From assembly GCA_963720945.1 (NCBI GenBank), contig CAVRHH010000014.1:141254-205253 (forward strand): 64,000 nucleotides of DNA. The letters are read 5' to 3'. Both the position numbers and the translations under genes were made by a program. Positions 41,651 to 50,027 of the stretch are shown one piece after another (within the stretch, counting starts at the first letter, position 1; every line of letters begins with the position of its first letter). The notes beneath the pieces were generated by a model, which saw only the letters and a list, made by a program, of their open reading frames with translations, searched no databases and was not told the DNA's origin. The stretch is from Bog-532 sp963720945 (lineage in GTDB: Bacteria; Actinomycetota; Actinomycetes; Streptosporangiales; Streptosporangiaceae).

Positions 41651-42667
41651 TCAGTACTGCTCGGTCTCGACGTAGCTGTCGTCCTCGTCGGGCGCGTAGT
41701 TGTCCACCGCGCTGCTCGGGTCGAACCCGGGCGGGGAGTCCTTGAGCGCCAGGCCCATGTCGATCAGCTTCTGCTTGACCTCCTCGATGGACTTCGCACC
41801 GAAGTTGCGGATGTCCAGCAGGTCCTGCTCGCTGCGCGAGACGAGCTCGCCGACGGTATGGATGCCCTCACGCTTGAGGCAGTTGTACGACCGGACGGTG
41901 AGGTTGAGGTCCTCGATCGGCAGCGCCAGATCGGCGGCCAGGGCCGCGTCCGTGGGCGACGGGCCGACGTCGATACCCTCGGCGTCGACGTTGAGCTCAC
42001 GGGCCAGCCCGAACAGCTCGACGAGCGTCTTGCCGGCGCTCGCCACCGCGTCCCGGGGCCGGATGGAGGACTTGGTCTCCACGTCGAGAATGAGCCGGTC
42101 GAAGTCGGTCCGCTGCTCGACACGGGTGGCCTCGACCTTGTAGCTCACCCGGGTCACCGGGGAGTAGATCGAGTCGATGGGCACCCGGCCGATCTCCTGG
42201 CCCGGCTGCTTGTTCTGGGTGGCCGAGACGTAGCCGCGGCCGCGCTCGACGGTCAGCTCCATCTCCAGCTTGCCCTTGCCGTTCAGCGTGGCGATGTGCA
42301 GCTCGGGGTTGTAGACCTCCACCCCGGCGGGCGGCGTGATGTCCGCCGCGGTGACCTCGCCCGGCCCCTGCTTGCGCAGGTACATCACCACGGGCTCGTC
42401 GTGCTCGGAGGAGACGACCAGGCCCTTGAGGTTGAGGATGATGTCGGTGACGTCTTCCTTCACGCCCGGCACGGTAGAGAACTCGTGCAGGACGCCCTCG
42501 ATCCGGATGCTGGTGACGGCCGCCCCGGGGATGGACGACAGCAGCGTCCGGCGGAGTGAGTTACCGATCGTGTACCCGAATCCCGGCTCCAGCGGCTCGA
42601 TGACGAACCTGGACCGGGCATCACCTATCTGCTCTTCCGTCAGGGTAGGACGCTGAGCGATAAGCAT
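41651..42667 (-). CDS. rpoA: RNA polymerase alpha subunit
   Basis: Alpha subunit of 338 residues that dimerises to start polymerase assembly and contacts UP elements and activators. N-terminal domain motifs PLEPGFGYTIGNSLRRTLLSS and VSYKVEATRVEQRTDFDRL, and the C-terminal domain NCLKREGIHTVGELVSRSEQDLLDIRNFGAKSIEEV, are intact. ATG at 42667 is used; the short upstream extension is not conserved. It sits between rpsD and rplQ. Confidence 0.97.
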   Translation of the reverse strand: MLIAQRPTLTEEQIGDARSRFVIEPLEPGFGYTIGNSLRRTLLSSIPGAAVTSIRIEGVLHEFSTVPGVKEDVTDIILNLKGLVVSSEHDEPVVMYLRKQGPGEVTAADITPPAGVEVYNPELHIATLNGKGKLEMELTVERGRGYVSATQNKQPGQEIGRVPIDSIYSPVTRVSYKVEATRVEQRTDFDRLILDVETKSSIRPRDAVASAGKTLVELFGLARELNVDAEGIDVGPSPTDAALAADLALPIEDLNLTVRSYNCLKREGIHTVGELVSRSEQDLLDIRNFGAKSIEEVKQKLIDMGLALKDSPPGFDPSSAVDNYAPDEDDSYVETEQY

Positions 42668-42773
42668 GGTGCCTTCCTTCCCGCGACGCCCACTATTTGA
42701 CAGTCGCGATCTGGCCGGCGGCCCCATGGCCGCCGGCTCCGCCGGGCCCGCAGACCGGGCCCGGCGTTAGTGC

Positions 42774-43400
42774 CTACTTCGAGTAAAGCTCAACGATGAG
42801 CTGTTCCTGAACCTGCGTGTCGATCTGCGCGCGGACCGGCAGCGCGTGCACCAGCACGCGCATCTGGTCCGGGACGACCTCGAGCCACGCCGGGACCTGG
42901 CGCTCGCCCGCCTCAGCCTGGGCCACGACGAACGGCGTCATGTCGCGTGACTTCTGGCGGACCTCGACGATGTCGTTCTCGGCCACCCGGTAGGACGGGA
43001 TGTCCACCTTCCGGCCGTTGACCGTGAGGTGCCCGTGCGTGACGAGCTGGCGGGCCATGTCGCGGCTCTTGGCGAAGCCGGCCCGGTACACCACGTTGTC
43101 CAGGCGGCTCTCCAGGATCTGGAGCAGGTTGTCGCCGGTCCGGCCGTGACGGCGGGTGGCCTCTTCGTAGTAGTTGTGGAACTGCCGCTCCAGCACGCCG
43201 TACATGCGGCGGGCCTTCTGCTTCTCGCGGATCTGGAGAAGGTACTCGCTCTCCTTGGGGCGGTTCCTGCCGTGCTCACCCGGCGGGTAGGGCCGGATCT
43301 CGATGGGGCACTTCGGCGAGTCGCACTTGGCCCCCTTCAGGAACAGCTTCATCTTCTCGCGGCGGCAGCGCTTGCAGTCCGCGCCCGTGTCTCGAGCCAT
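42774..43400 (-). CDS. rpsD: 30S ribosomal protein S4, zinc-binding form
   Basis: S4 (uS4), 208 residues, a primary 16S rRNA binder. Unlike the Cys-free S4 of Streptomyces, this one begins with a four-Cys cluster (Cys9, Cys12, Cys26, Cys31), the C+ zinc form. The rest is standard: YPPGEHGRNRPKESEYLLQ, the S4 RNA-binding domain with LESRLDNVVYRAGFAKSRD and HGHLTVNGRKVDIPSYRV. ATG at 43400 follows a weak binding site and its 5' end is 16 bases after rpsK. Confidence 0.97.
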   Translation of the reverse strand: MARDTGADCKRCRREKMKLFLKGAKCDSPKCPIEIRPYPPGEHGRNRPKESEYLLQIREKQKARRMYGVLERQFHNYYEEATRRHGRTGDNLLQILESRLDNVVYRAGFAKSRDMARQLVTHGHLTVNGRKVDIPSYRVAENDIVEVRQKSRDMTPFVVAQAEAGERQVPAWLEVVPDQMRVLVHALPVRAQIDTQVQEQLIVELYSK

Positions 43401-43416
43401 CTGCTCTTTAACTCCC

Positions 43417-43821
43417 TCAGACCCGGCGCCGCTTCGGCGGGCGGCAGCCATTGTGCGGAACCGGGGTGACGTCCTGGATCGAGCCGACCTCCAGGCCGGT
43501 CGCCTGCAGCGACCGGATGGCGGTCTCCCTGCCCGAGCCGGGACCCTTAACGAAAACGTCGACCTTGCGCATGCCGTGCTCCATGGCCCGGCGCGCGGCG
43601 GCCTCGGCGGCCATCTGCGCGGCGAAGGGCGTCGACTTGCGCGAACCCTTGAAACCGACCTGCCCGGAGGACGCCCATGAGATGACGTTCCCGGTCGGGT
43701 CGGTGATTGAGACGATCGTGTTGTTGAACGTGCTCCTGATGTGGGCGTGCCCGTGAGCGACGTTCTTCCGCTCCTTGCGGCGCACCTTCTTGGCGCCCGC
43801 GCTGCGGCTCCTTGGCGGCAT
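43417..43821 (-). CDS. rpsK: 30S ribosomal protein S11
   Basis: S11 (uS11), 134 residues, on the platform next to the mRNA exit. The core NNTIVSITDPTGNVISWASSG, KGSRKSTPFAAQMAAE and the C-terminal DVTPVPHNGCRPPKRRRV are canonical. It sits between rpsM and rpsD in the alpha operon with short spacers. Confidence 0.97.
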   Translation of the reverse strand: MPPRSRSAGAKKVRRKERKNVAHGHAHIRSTFNNTIVSITDPTGNVISWASSGQVGFKGSRKSTPFAAQMAAEAAARRAMEHGMRKVDVFVKGPGSGRETAIRSLQATGLEVGSIQDVTPVPHNGCRPPKRRRV

Positions 43822-43861
43822 GTGCTTTTAACTCCTGGAGGTGATCGGTCCTGGCGGACTA

Positions 43862-44242
43862 CTACTTCTTGCCGGCCTTCTTCTTGCCGGCCACCGTCTT
43901 CTTCTTGCCCTTGCGGGTGCGCGCATTGGTCTGCGTCCGCTGACCATGCACGGGCAGTCCCCGGCGGTGCCGGATGCCCTGGTAGCAGCCGATCTCGATC
44001 TTGCGCCGGATGTCGGCCTGGACCTCGCGGCGCAGGTCGCCCTCGACGCGGTAGGTCGCGTCGATCCAGTCACGGAGACGGACCAGCTCGTCTTCGCCGA
44101 GCTCGCTGACCCGGGAGTCGGGGCTGACACCGGTCGCCTTCAGCGTCTCCAGTGCCCTGGTACGGCCAATGCCGTAGATATACGTGAGCGCGACCTCCAT
44201 CCGCTTCTCGCGGGGGAGGTCAACGCCGACAAGGCGTGCCAT
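43862..44242 (-). CDS. rpsM: 30S ribosomal protein S13
   Basis: S13 (uS13), 126 residues, in the head, contacting the P-site tRNA and the 50S bridge. MARLVGVDLPREKRMEVALTYIYGIG, the LRDWIDATYRVEGDLRREV helix and the GIRHRRGLPVHGQRTQTNART segment are canonical, ending in a Lys-rich tail. ATG at 44242 has aaggaga upstream. An unusually long 285-base gap with a palindromic repeat separates it from rpmJ. Confidence 0.97.
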   Translation of the reverse strand: MARLVGVDLPREKRMEVALTYIYGIGRTRALETLKATGVSPDSRVSELGEDELVRLRDWIDATYRVEGDLRREVQADIRRKIEIGCYQGIRHRRGLPVHGQRTQTNARTRKGKKKTVAGKKKAGKK

Positions 44243-44384
44243 GTGCGGGCAGTTCTCCTTCGGTGAGTGGGAGGTCCTTCGCGCCGCTCCTGACCCTGCC
44301 CGAGCCAGCCCCGGCCTCCCCCGGGGGTGGTCCCGCGGCCACCCAGGCGGCCACCGGACTGCGGTACGCGTTTTCAGTTGTGGC

Positions 44385-44430
44385 GCGGGGCGGAGCCCCG
44401 CACCGGGGGGTCCGGGGGGTCGCCCCCCGG
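44385..44430 (-). repeat. Double-hairpin repeat variant inside the alpha operon
   Basis: Two adjacent stems: GCGGGGC-GGA-GCCCCGC (44385-44401) and CCGGGGGG-TCG-CCCCCCGG (44412-44430). On the minus strand this matches the first module of the 30.5-kb repeat. It lies in the 285-base rpmJ-rpsM gap; the remainder (44431-44527 and 44243-44384) shows no gene. It may act as an attenuator or RNA-processing site between infA-rpmJ and rpsM. Confidence 0.75.
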
Positions 44431-44527
44431 GTGAGCACAAGCAGCCTGGCCAAGGCGAAGGTGGCGTCAGCCACCGAGCAGCCCTGGCCGGCCATGGCTG
44501 CGGCGCAGCCTTGACCCGCCCAGGCTG

Positions 44528-44641
44528 TTATCCCTGGCGCTGCTTGTGCCGCGGATCTGAGCAGATGACCATCACCCGGCCGTGCCGGCGGATGATCCGG
44601 CACTTGCTGCAGATCTTCTTGACACTCGGCTTGACCTTCAC
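44528..44641 (-). CDS. rpmJ: 50S ribosomal protein L36
   Basis: L36 (bL36), only 37 residues, with the zinc ligands Cys11, Cys14, Cys27 and His32 (CSKC and ICSDPRH). It starts with GTG at 44641 after aggag and ends with TAA at 44528-44530. It lies between infA and rpsM as usual. Confidence 0.97.
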   Translation of the reverse strand: MKVKPSVKKICSKCRIIRRHGRVMVICSDPRHKQRQG

Positions 44642-44702
44642 GGCCTGCTTCTCCTCATGGGCCGCCTGCGCGGCCCGCCTGCTGTGCTGTTCGCTGTTCG
44701 TC

Positions 44703-44924
44703 TTACTTGTACCGGTACACGATCCGCCCGCGGCTCAGGTCGTAGGGACTGAGCTCGACCACGACCCGGTCGTCAGGCAGGATGCGGATGTAGTGCATCC
44801 GCATTTTCCCGCTGATGTGAGCGAGAACCTGGTGCCCGTTGTCTAGCTCCACCTTGAAGAAGGCGTTCGGCAGGGACTCGACAACTGTGCCTTCAATCTC
44901 GATGGCGCCGTCTTTCTTGGGCAT
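44703..44924 (-). CDS. infA: Translation initiation factor IF-1
   Basis: IF-1 of 73 residues, an OB-fold protein that blocks the ribosomal A site during initiation. The whole sequence is canonical: MPKKDGAIEIEGTVVESLPN, the FKVELDNGHQVLAHISGKMR barrel and the DLSRGRIVYRYK end. ATG at 44924 follows gcggagga. Confidence 0.98.
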   Translation of the reverse strand: MPKKDGAIEIEGTVVESLPNAFFKVELDNGHQVLAHISGKMRMHYIRILPDDRVVVELSPYDLSRGRIVYRYK

Positions 44925-45271
44925 GTCCTCCGCGTTTCACTATCCGGCTCGGCCGCGCGCACAGCGCACGGCGTTGCGTTGCTACGTATCCCGAGTGGGC
45001 TGCCTGGCGAGATACGGCCCGTGCGGGCTCCCCTCGCCGGGCCTGCCGGCACGGGATCCGCCCCGGCAGGATCGGTACGGCCAAGCAGACGTTGCTTCGC
45101 GGTAAAGATACGCGGGAAGAACAGCCCACAGGCCGTGAGCGAGTTTACGCGATGCACGGCACCATTGCGAACTCATCGCCCGCACCGGCCCGTGCCATCG
45201 TCCGGGCCCGGCAGCGCTGCCGCCGGCTCAGGATGCCCGTCCTGGGCGGTATAAGCAACATGGCCCCGGAT
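44925..45271 (-). other. infA leader and 3' region of the DUF1707 gene
   Basis: A 347-base gap without a supported ORF. It contains the candidate infA promoter at 45142-45171 and, in its leader, a 7-bp stem CTGCCGG/CCGGCAG (about 45043-45069). The part next to the DUF1707 stop (45195-45240) is GC-rich but forms no clear terminator. Confidence 0.45.
45142..45171 (-). promoter_or_regulatory. Candidate infA-rpmJ-rpsM promoter
   Basis: On the minus strand TTCGCA (45166-45171) and TAAACT (45142-45147) are 18 bases apart. The leader would be about 210 bases. The -35 matches only four of six consensus positions, so this is tentative. Confidence 0.35.
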
Positions 45272-45544
45272 TTATGCCCGCGGCCAGTCCGCCGGGAGCA
45301 GTCCCTGGGCGGGCGGCCGGTGCAGGGAGTCGTCCGGCAGCACATAGTGGCGCAGGTCGGTATGCGGCAGGTCAGCCAGCAGCTCATCGAGCTCGCCGAG
45401 GGTGCGTGCCTGCAGCGCCACCTCCAGCCGCTCGCCGAATTCCTCCGCCGTCAGCCGCCCGGCCGCGTGGTGTTCCTGCAGCAGCGACGTGACCCGGTCC
45501 CGGTCGGCGTCGGAGGCGCGGAGCCGTGCTTCAGACGGCGACAT
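45272..45544 (-). CDS. DUF1707 protein
   Basis: Short protein of 90 residues consisting of one DUF1707 (SHOCT-like) helical module: LRASDADRDRVTSLLQEHHAAGRLTAEEFGERLEVALQARTLGELDELLADLP. In other actinobacteria this module stands at the N-terminus of membrane proteins; here there is no membrane part. Function unknown. ATG at 45544 follows gaggaggagg, a very strong binding site. It lies 85 bases downstream of map on the same strand. Confidence 0.85.
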   Translation of the reverse strand: MSPSEARLRASDADRDRVTSLLQEHHAAGRLTAEEFGERLEVALQARTLGELDELLADLPHTDLRHYVLPDDSLHRPPAQGLLPADWPRA

Positions 45545-45629
45545 CAGCCTCCTCCTCACCTCACTCGCCAGCCCGGGCCGGGAGGCCCGCCGGTGGCCTG
45601 GGGGCCAGGCCGGCGGCCCCGGCCGCGGC

Positions 45630-46490
45630 CTAGCGGCGGAGCCTCTCTTCTGAGAGTGCCTCTTCAGGTGCCTTCGCGGCAACCGATGGCTGGCCGATGG
45701 CCGCGAAACCGGCGGCGCCGCCGTCCTCGGCCGTCAGCACCCAGGGCCCGTCCGCGGTGATGGCGACGGTGTGCTCGTAGTGCGCGGCGTAGCTCCCGTC
45801 GGCGCTGACGACCGTCCACTCGTCCGCCAGCACCTCGGTCTCGGCGGCGCCGAGAACGATCATCGGCTCGATAGCGACGGCCATGCCCTCGCGCAGCCGC
45901 GGACCGCGCCCGGGCCGGCCGTAGTTGGGGACGGGCGGATCCATGTGCATGGCGCTGCCGATCCCGTGGCCGACGTATTCCTCGATGATCCCGTACGGGC
46001 CGGCGCCGCGCACGGACGCCTCGACCGCGTGGGAGATGTCGGTGAGGCGGCGGCCGGGCTGCGCCCGGGCCAGGCCCTGCCACAAGGCGGTCTCGCACAC
46101 CTCGAGCAACCGGGTCAGTTCGGGGGCGATCTCCCCCACGCCGACGGTGAGCGCCGCATCGCCGTGCCAGCCGTCGACGATGGCGCCGCAGTCGATGGAG
46201 ATGATGTCCCCCTCGGCCAGTACCGTGTCCGGGCGGGGGATGCCGTGCACGATGACCTGGTTGACCGAGGTGCAGATCGACGCGGGGTACCCGTGGTAGC
46301 CCTTGAAGGAGGGGGTGGCCCCCGCCGCGCGGATCTCACGCTCGGCCAGTTCGTCCAGGTCGGCGGTGCTGACACCGGGCGCGACGGCCTCCCGGAGCAC
46401 GGCCAGCGTGCGCGCCACGACCAGGCCCGCGGCCCGCATCGACAGGATCTGGTCCGGGGTCTTGATCTCTATGCCGGGCTTCGGCCTCAT
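45630..46490 (-). CDS. map: Type I methionine aminopeptidase
   Basis: Removes the initiator Met from new proteins. The 286-residue protein has the pita-bread metal ligands: two Asp in SIDCGAIVDGWHGDAAL, His in YVGHGIGSAMH, Glu in AIEPMIV and Glu in HYEHTVAI. ATG at 46490 has aaggtgg five bases upstream and is preferred over GTG at 46499. It follows adk closely, the usual secY-adk-map order. The last 25 residues (KAPEEALSEERLRR) extend past the domain. Confidence 0.95.
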   Translation of the reverse strand: MRPKPGIEIKTPDQILSMRAAGLVVARTLAVLREAVAPGVSTADLDELAEREIRAAGATPSFKGYHGYPASICTSVNQVIVHGIPRPDTVLAEGDIISIDCGAIVDGWHGDAALTVGVGEIAPELTRLLEVCETALWQGLARAQPGRRLTDISHAVEASVRGAGPYGIIEEYVGHGIGSAMHMDPPVPNYGRPGRGPRLREGMAVAIEPMIVLGAAETEVLADEWTVVSADGSYAAHYEHTVAITADGPWVLTAEDGGAAGFAAIGQPSVAAKAPEEALSEERLRR

Positions 46491-46509
46491 CCGCGCCACC
46501 TTAATCTGG

Positions 46510-47163
46510 TCAGCGGGCGAACGGCCGGAGCCCGGCCAGCGCCCGCTCGGTGATCTCCTCGACCGGCCCGGTCGCGTCGATCCCGATCAGGATGCCTTCG
46601 TCGGCGTAGTAGGCGACCAGTGGGGCGGTCTGCTTGGTGTAGACCTCGAGGCGGTGCCGGACCGTCTCCTCGCGGTCGTCGTCGCGCTGGAAGAGCTCAC
46701 CGCTACAGGCGTCACAGATCCCATCCCGGCTGGGCGGGTCGAAGAGGATATGCCAGACGCGCTCGCACCGCCGGCAGGTCCGGCGGCCGGACAGCCGGCG
46801 GACCACCTCGTCCTCGTCCACGACCAGTTCGAGCACCACGGTCAGGCGCGTCCCCCAGTCGGTGAGCATCTTCTTCAGCGTCTCGGCCTGGGGAACGTTC
46901 CGCGGGAACCCGTCCAGCAGGAAACCGGCCTGGGCGTCCTCCTCGCCGAGCCGGTCGCGGACCATGGCGATGGTGACCTCGTCGGGCACCAGGTCGCCGC
47001 GATCCATGTACTCCTTGGCCTGGCGGCCGAGCGGCGTCCCGTTGGTGACGTTGTGCCGGAAGATGTCACCTGTCGATATCTTCGGGATCGCCAGGTGCGA
47101 GGCTATGAATTGGGCCTGTGTCCCCTTGCCCGCTCCGGGGGGCCCGACGAGGACGATGCGCAC
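46510..47163 (-). CDS. adk: Adenylate kinase
   Basis: Balances ATP, ADP and AMP. The 217-residue protein has the P-loop GPPGAGKGTQ, the AMP-site STGDIFR and DGFPRN, and a long lid with a zinc site CRRC...CDAC, as in Gram-positive enzymes. It starts with GTG at 47163, whose first G is also the last base of the secY TAG, so the two genes overlap by one base and are translationally coupled. Confidence 0.97.
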   Translation of the reverse strand: MRIVLVGPPGAGKGTQAQFIASHLAIPKISTGDIFRHNVTNGTPLGRQAKEYMDRGDLVPDEVTIAMVRDRLGEEDAQAGFLLDGFPRNVPQAETLKKMLTDWGTRLTVVLELVVDEDEVVRRLSGRRTCRRCERVWHILFDPPSRDGICDACSGELFQRDDDREETVRHRLEVYTKQTAPLVAYYADEGILIGIDATGPVEEITERALAGLRPFAR

Positions 47164-48476
47164 TATCGGAGGAAACCCTCGTAGTTACGCTGCTGCAACT
47201 GACTCTCGATCTGCTTCACCGTGTCCAGGCCGACACCGACCATGATCAGCAGGCTGGTGCCGCCGAACGGTATCTCGTTACTCACGCCCATCAGCGCGAA
47301 CGCCACCATCGGGATCAGGCCGATGACCGCGAGGTACACCGAGCCCGGCGCGGTGAGGCGCGTGAGGACATAGTTCAGGTACTCGGCCGTGGGCCGGCCG
47401 GGCCGGATACCGGGAATGAAGCCGCCGTACTTCTTCATGTTGTCGGCAACTTCGGTCGGGTTGAACGTGATCGATACGTAGAAGTACGTGAAGCCGATGA
47501 TCAGCACGAAGAAGGCGAGCATGTAGAACGCGGAGTCGGTCGAGGCCACGTAGCGGTCGATCCACGCCACCCAGCCCTGCGGTTTGGTCTGGTTCCCGAA
47601 CAGCGACGCCGCCAGCTGCGGGATGTACAGCAGGGACGAGGCGAAGATGACCGGGATGACGCCGGCCTGGTTGACCTTCAGCGGGATGTACGTGGACGTC
47701 CCGCCGTACATCCGCCGCCCCACCATCCGTTTGGCATACTGCACGGGGATCCGCCGCTGCGCCTGCTCCATGAACACGATGAACGCGACGATCGCGATCA
47801 GGACGACCACGGTGATCGCGGTGATGAACGCCGACTTGGTGCGGTAGATCTCCAGCAGGCCGCCGGGGATGACGGCGATCACCTGCGTGAAGATCAGGAT
47901 GGACATGCCGTTGCCGACACCGCGGTCGGTGATCAGCTCACCCATCCACATGATGACGGCGGTGCCGGACACCATGGTGATCACCATGGTCGCGATCGTG
48001 AAGACCGAGGCGTTCGGGATCAGCGGGGTGGAGCAGTTCGGGTACAGGCGGCCGGACCGGGCCAGCTCGACGTACCCGGTGGACTGCAGCACGCCCAGCC
48101 CGATGGTCAGGTACCGGGTGTACTGGGTGATCTTGGCCGTGCCCGCCTGGCCCTCGTTCTTCAGCGCCTCCAGCCGCGGGATGACCACGGTGAGCAGCTG
48201 GAGGATGATGCTGGCGGTGATGTACGGCATGATGCCGAGCGCGAACACCGACATACGCAGCAGGGCGTTACCGCTGAGCAGGTTGATCAGCTGGTAGACA
48301 CCCTGCGCGGTACCGTTACTGGCCTCGATGCCGGCGCAGGTGGTGATGGCCTTCTCGGAGATGCCAGGAGTGGGGACCGCCGCCCCGAACCGGAAAAGCG
48401 CGATGATGCCGACCGTGAAGAGCAGCTTCTTGCGCAGGTCTGGCGTCCGGAAAGCCCGGAGGAACGCGGTCAGCAT
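47163..48476 (-). CDS. secY: Protein translocase subunit SecY
   Basis: Channel subunit of the Sec translocon, 437 residues with ten transmembrane helices. Typical features are the FRFGAAVPTPGI first helix, the cytoplasmic loops with RMYGGTSTYIPLKVNQAGVIPVIF and FGFIPGIRPG-like segment, and the GGTSLLIMVGVGLD tenth helix. It heads a secY-adk-map unit: a strong terminator and a promoter lie between it and rplO. Confidence 0.97.
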   Translation of the reverse strand: MLTAFLRAFRTPDLRKKLLFTVGIIALFRFGAAVPTPGISEKAITTCAGIEASNGTAQGVYQLINLLSGNALLRMSVFALGIMPYITASIILQLLTVVIPRLEALKNEGQAGTAKITQYTRYLTIGLGVLQSTGYVELARSGRLYPNCSTPLIPNASVFTIATMVITMVSGTAVIMWMGELITDRGVGNGMSILIFTQVIAVIPGGLLEIYRTKSAFITAITVVVLIAIVAFIVFMEQAQRRIPVQYAKRMVGRRMYGGTSTYIPLKVNQAGVIPVIFASSLLYIPQLAASLFGNQTKPQGWVAWIDRYVASTDSAFYMLAFFVLIIGFTYFYVSITFNPTEVADNMKKYGGFIPGIRPGRPTAEYLNYVLTRLTAPGSVYLAVIGLIPMVAFALMGVSNEIPFGGTSLLIMVGVGLDTVKQIESQLQQRNYEGFLR

Positions 48477-48527
48477 GCGCAGCCCTCGGTTCGATTGATC
48501 AGTGTCACCCAGCCGTGCGGCTTCCGT

Positions 48528-48556
48528 ATCCTACCCGGCAGTTCCGGCATTGTCTT
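48528..48556 (-). promoter_or_regulatory. Candidate secY promoter
   Basis: On the minus strand AAGACA (48551-48556) and a consensus-like TAGGAT (48528-48533) are separated by 17 bases. It sits directly downstream of the rplO terminator and would start transcription about 45 bases before secY. Confidence 0.6.
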
Positions 48557-48566
48557 CTCCAGAAGG

Positions 48567-48600
48567 GCCGGAGCGCCCGCCTGCAGGCGGGCGCTCCGGC
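48567..48600 (-). terminator. Terminator between rplO and secY
   Basis: Perfect 15-bp stem (48567-48581 with 48586-48600, arm GCCGGAGCGCCCGCC) with a TGCA loop, 27 bases beyond the rplO stop. It interrupts what is usually a continuous spc operon. Confidence 0.9.
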
Positions 48601-48627
48601 AACTACTAAGGCGAATGGGACGGGCGC

Positions 48628-49176
48628 TCAAAGTTCCGTAACGGAACCGCCCGCACCGGTGATCCGCTCCCGGGCCGACGCGGAGAACGCGTGCGCGCTC
48701 ACCCGCAGGGCCACCGAGATGTCGCCATCGGCAAGCACCTTGACGCGCTCACCCTTGCGGATGGCACCCTTGGCCACGAGGTCGTCCGGCGTCACGTCGC
48801 CGCCCGAGGGGTACAGTTCGGCGAGCCGTCCCGTGTTCACCACCTGGTAGGTGGTGCCGAAACCGGCGTTGGAGAAGCCCTTGAGCTTCGGCACACGCCG
48901 GTACAGCGGCATCTGGCCGCCCTCGAAGCCCAGGCGCATCGTGTTGCGCGCCCTGGTGCCCTTGGTACCGCGGCCCGCGGTCTTGCCCTTCGAGGCCTCA
49001 CCCCGGCCGACCCGGGTCTTCGCGGTACGCGCCCCGGGCGCCGGCCGGAGGTGGTGCAGCTTCAGGCCACGGCCCGACGGCGCCCCGGCCGCGGCTTCCG
49101 CCGCGGGCGTGCTGGCGCTCCGGGCCCGGCCGGTGGCCTTCGCGGTGTCCCCGTCCTTCGCTGGCTTGGCTGGCAT
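48628..49176 (-). CDS. rplO: 50S ribosomal protein L15
   Basis: L15 (uL15), 182 residues. The core from LKLHHLRPAPGARTAKTRVGRGEASKGKTAGRG to the C-terminus is canonical, including RLGFEGGQMPLYRRVPKLKGF. A 36-residue Ala/Lys-rich N-terminal extension precedes it, longer than in many actinobacteria. The gene starts one base after the rpmD stop. Confidence 0.97.
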   Translation of the reverse strand: MPAKPAKDGDTAKATGRARSASTPAAEAAAGAPSGRGLKLHHLRPAPGARTAKTRVGRGEASKGKTAGRGTKGTRARNTMRLGFEGGQMPLYRRVPKLKGFSNAGFGTTYQVVNTGRLAELYPSGGDVTPDDLVAKGAIRKGERVKVLADGDISVALRVSAHAFSASARERITGAGGSVTEL

Positions 49177-49177
49177 A

Positions 49178-49360
49178 TCAGTCCACCTCCTCCACGCTTA
49201 CCAGATGACGCACGGCCTGGACCATGCCGCGGAACTCGGGCTTGTCCGGCTTGATGACCACCTGCCCGATCCGCTTCAGGCCGAGCGAGCGCAGCGAGTC
49301 ACGCTGCGGCCGCGTGCCACCGATCTCTGACTTGATCTGGGTGACCTTCAACTGTGCCAT
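49178..49360 (-). CDS. rpmD: 50S ribosomal protein L30
   Basis: L30 (uL30), 60 residues: LKVTQIKSEIGGTRPQRDSLRSLGLKRIGQVV and a short tail. It sits between rpsE and rplO with one-base and 15-base gaps. Confidence 0.97.
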   Translation of the reverse strand: MAQLKVTQIKSEIGGTRPQRDSLRSLGLKRIGQVVIKPDKPEFRGMVQAVRHLVSVEEVD

Positions 49361-49375
49361 GGTCGAATCCCGCCC

Positions 49376-49972
49376 CTAGCTCGCCGCGCCCGCGCGGGCC
49401 CGGAGCATCGCCGCCGGGGCGACGTCCTCGATGGGCAGGCCGCGCTTGGCCGCGATCTCCTCCGGCAGGCTCAGGCCCTTCAGCGCGGCGACGGTCGCGT
49501 GCACGACGTTGATCGGATTGGAGGAACCGAGGGAACGGGACAGCACGTCGTGGATGCCCGCGCACTCGAGCACGGCGCGCACCGGGCCGCCGGCGATGAC
49601 GCCGGTACCGGGGCTGGCCGGCTTGAGCAGCACGACGCCGGCCGCGTCCTCACCCTGCACCGTGTGCGGGATGGTGCCGGCGATACGCGGCACGCGGAAG
49701 AAGTGCTTCTTGGCCTCCTCGACGCCCTTGGCGATCGCCGCGGGCACCTCCTTGGCCTTGCCGTATCCGACGCCGACCATGCCGTTGGCGTCGCCCACCA
49801 CAACGAGCGCGGTGAAGCTGAACCGGCGGCCACCCTTGACCACCTTGGCCACCCGGTTGATGGTGACCACGCGCTCGAGGTAGGCCGGCGACTTGTCGGC
49901 CCCGCCTCCACGCCGGTCGTCACGGCGGTCACGCCGCTCGCCGCCGGGGCCGCGCCGCGGAGCTCCTGGCAT
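49376..49972 (-). CDS. rpsE: 30S ribosomal protein S5
   Basis: S5 (uS5), 198 residues, a fidelity protein at the mRNA entry. The dsRNA-binding domain LERVVTINRVAKVVKGGRRFSFTALVVVGD and the GYGKAKEVPAAIAKGVEEAKK and HDVLSRSLGSSNPINVVHAT segments are canonical. An Arg/Asp-rich N-terminus of 25 residues precedes. A palindromic element lies upstream, between it and rplR. Confidence 0.97.
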   Translation of the reverse strand: MPGAPRRGPGGERRDRRDDRRGGGADKSPAYLERVVTINRVAKVVKGGRRFSFTALVVVGDANGMVGVGYGKAKEVPAAIAKGVEEAKKHFFRVPRIAGTIPHTVQGEDAAGVVLLKPASPGTGVIAGGPVRAVLECAGIHDVLSRSLGSSNPINVVHATVAALKGLSLPEEIAAKRGLPIEDVAPAAMLRARAGAAS

Positions 49973-50027
49973 TAGTTCATCCTCATCTCAGGTATTGCGT
50001 TAACGCAGTGTCCTTTTAGAAAGTTCG

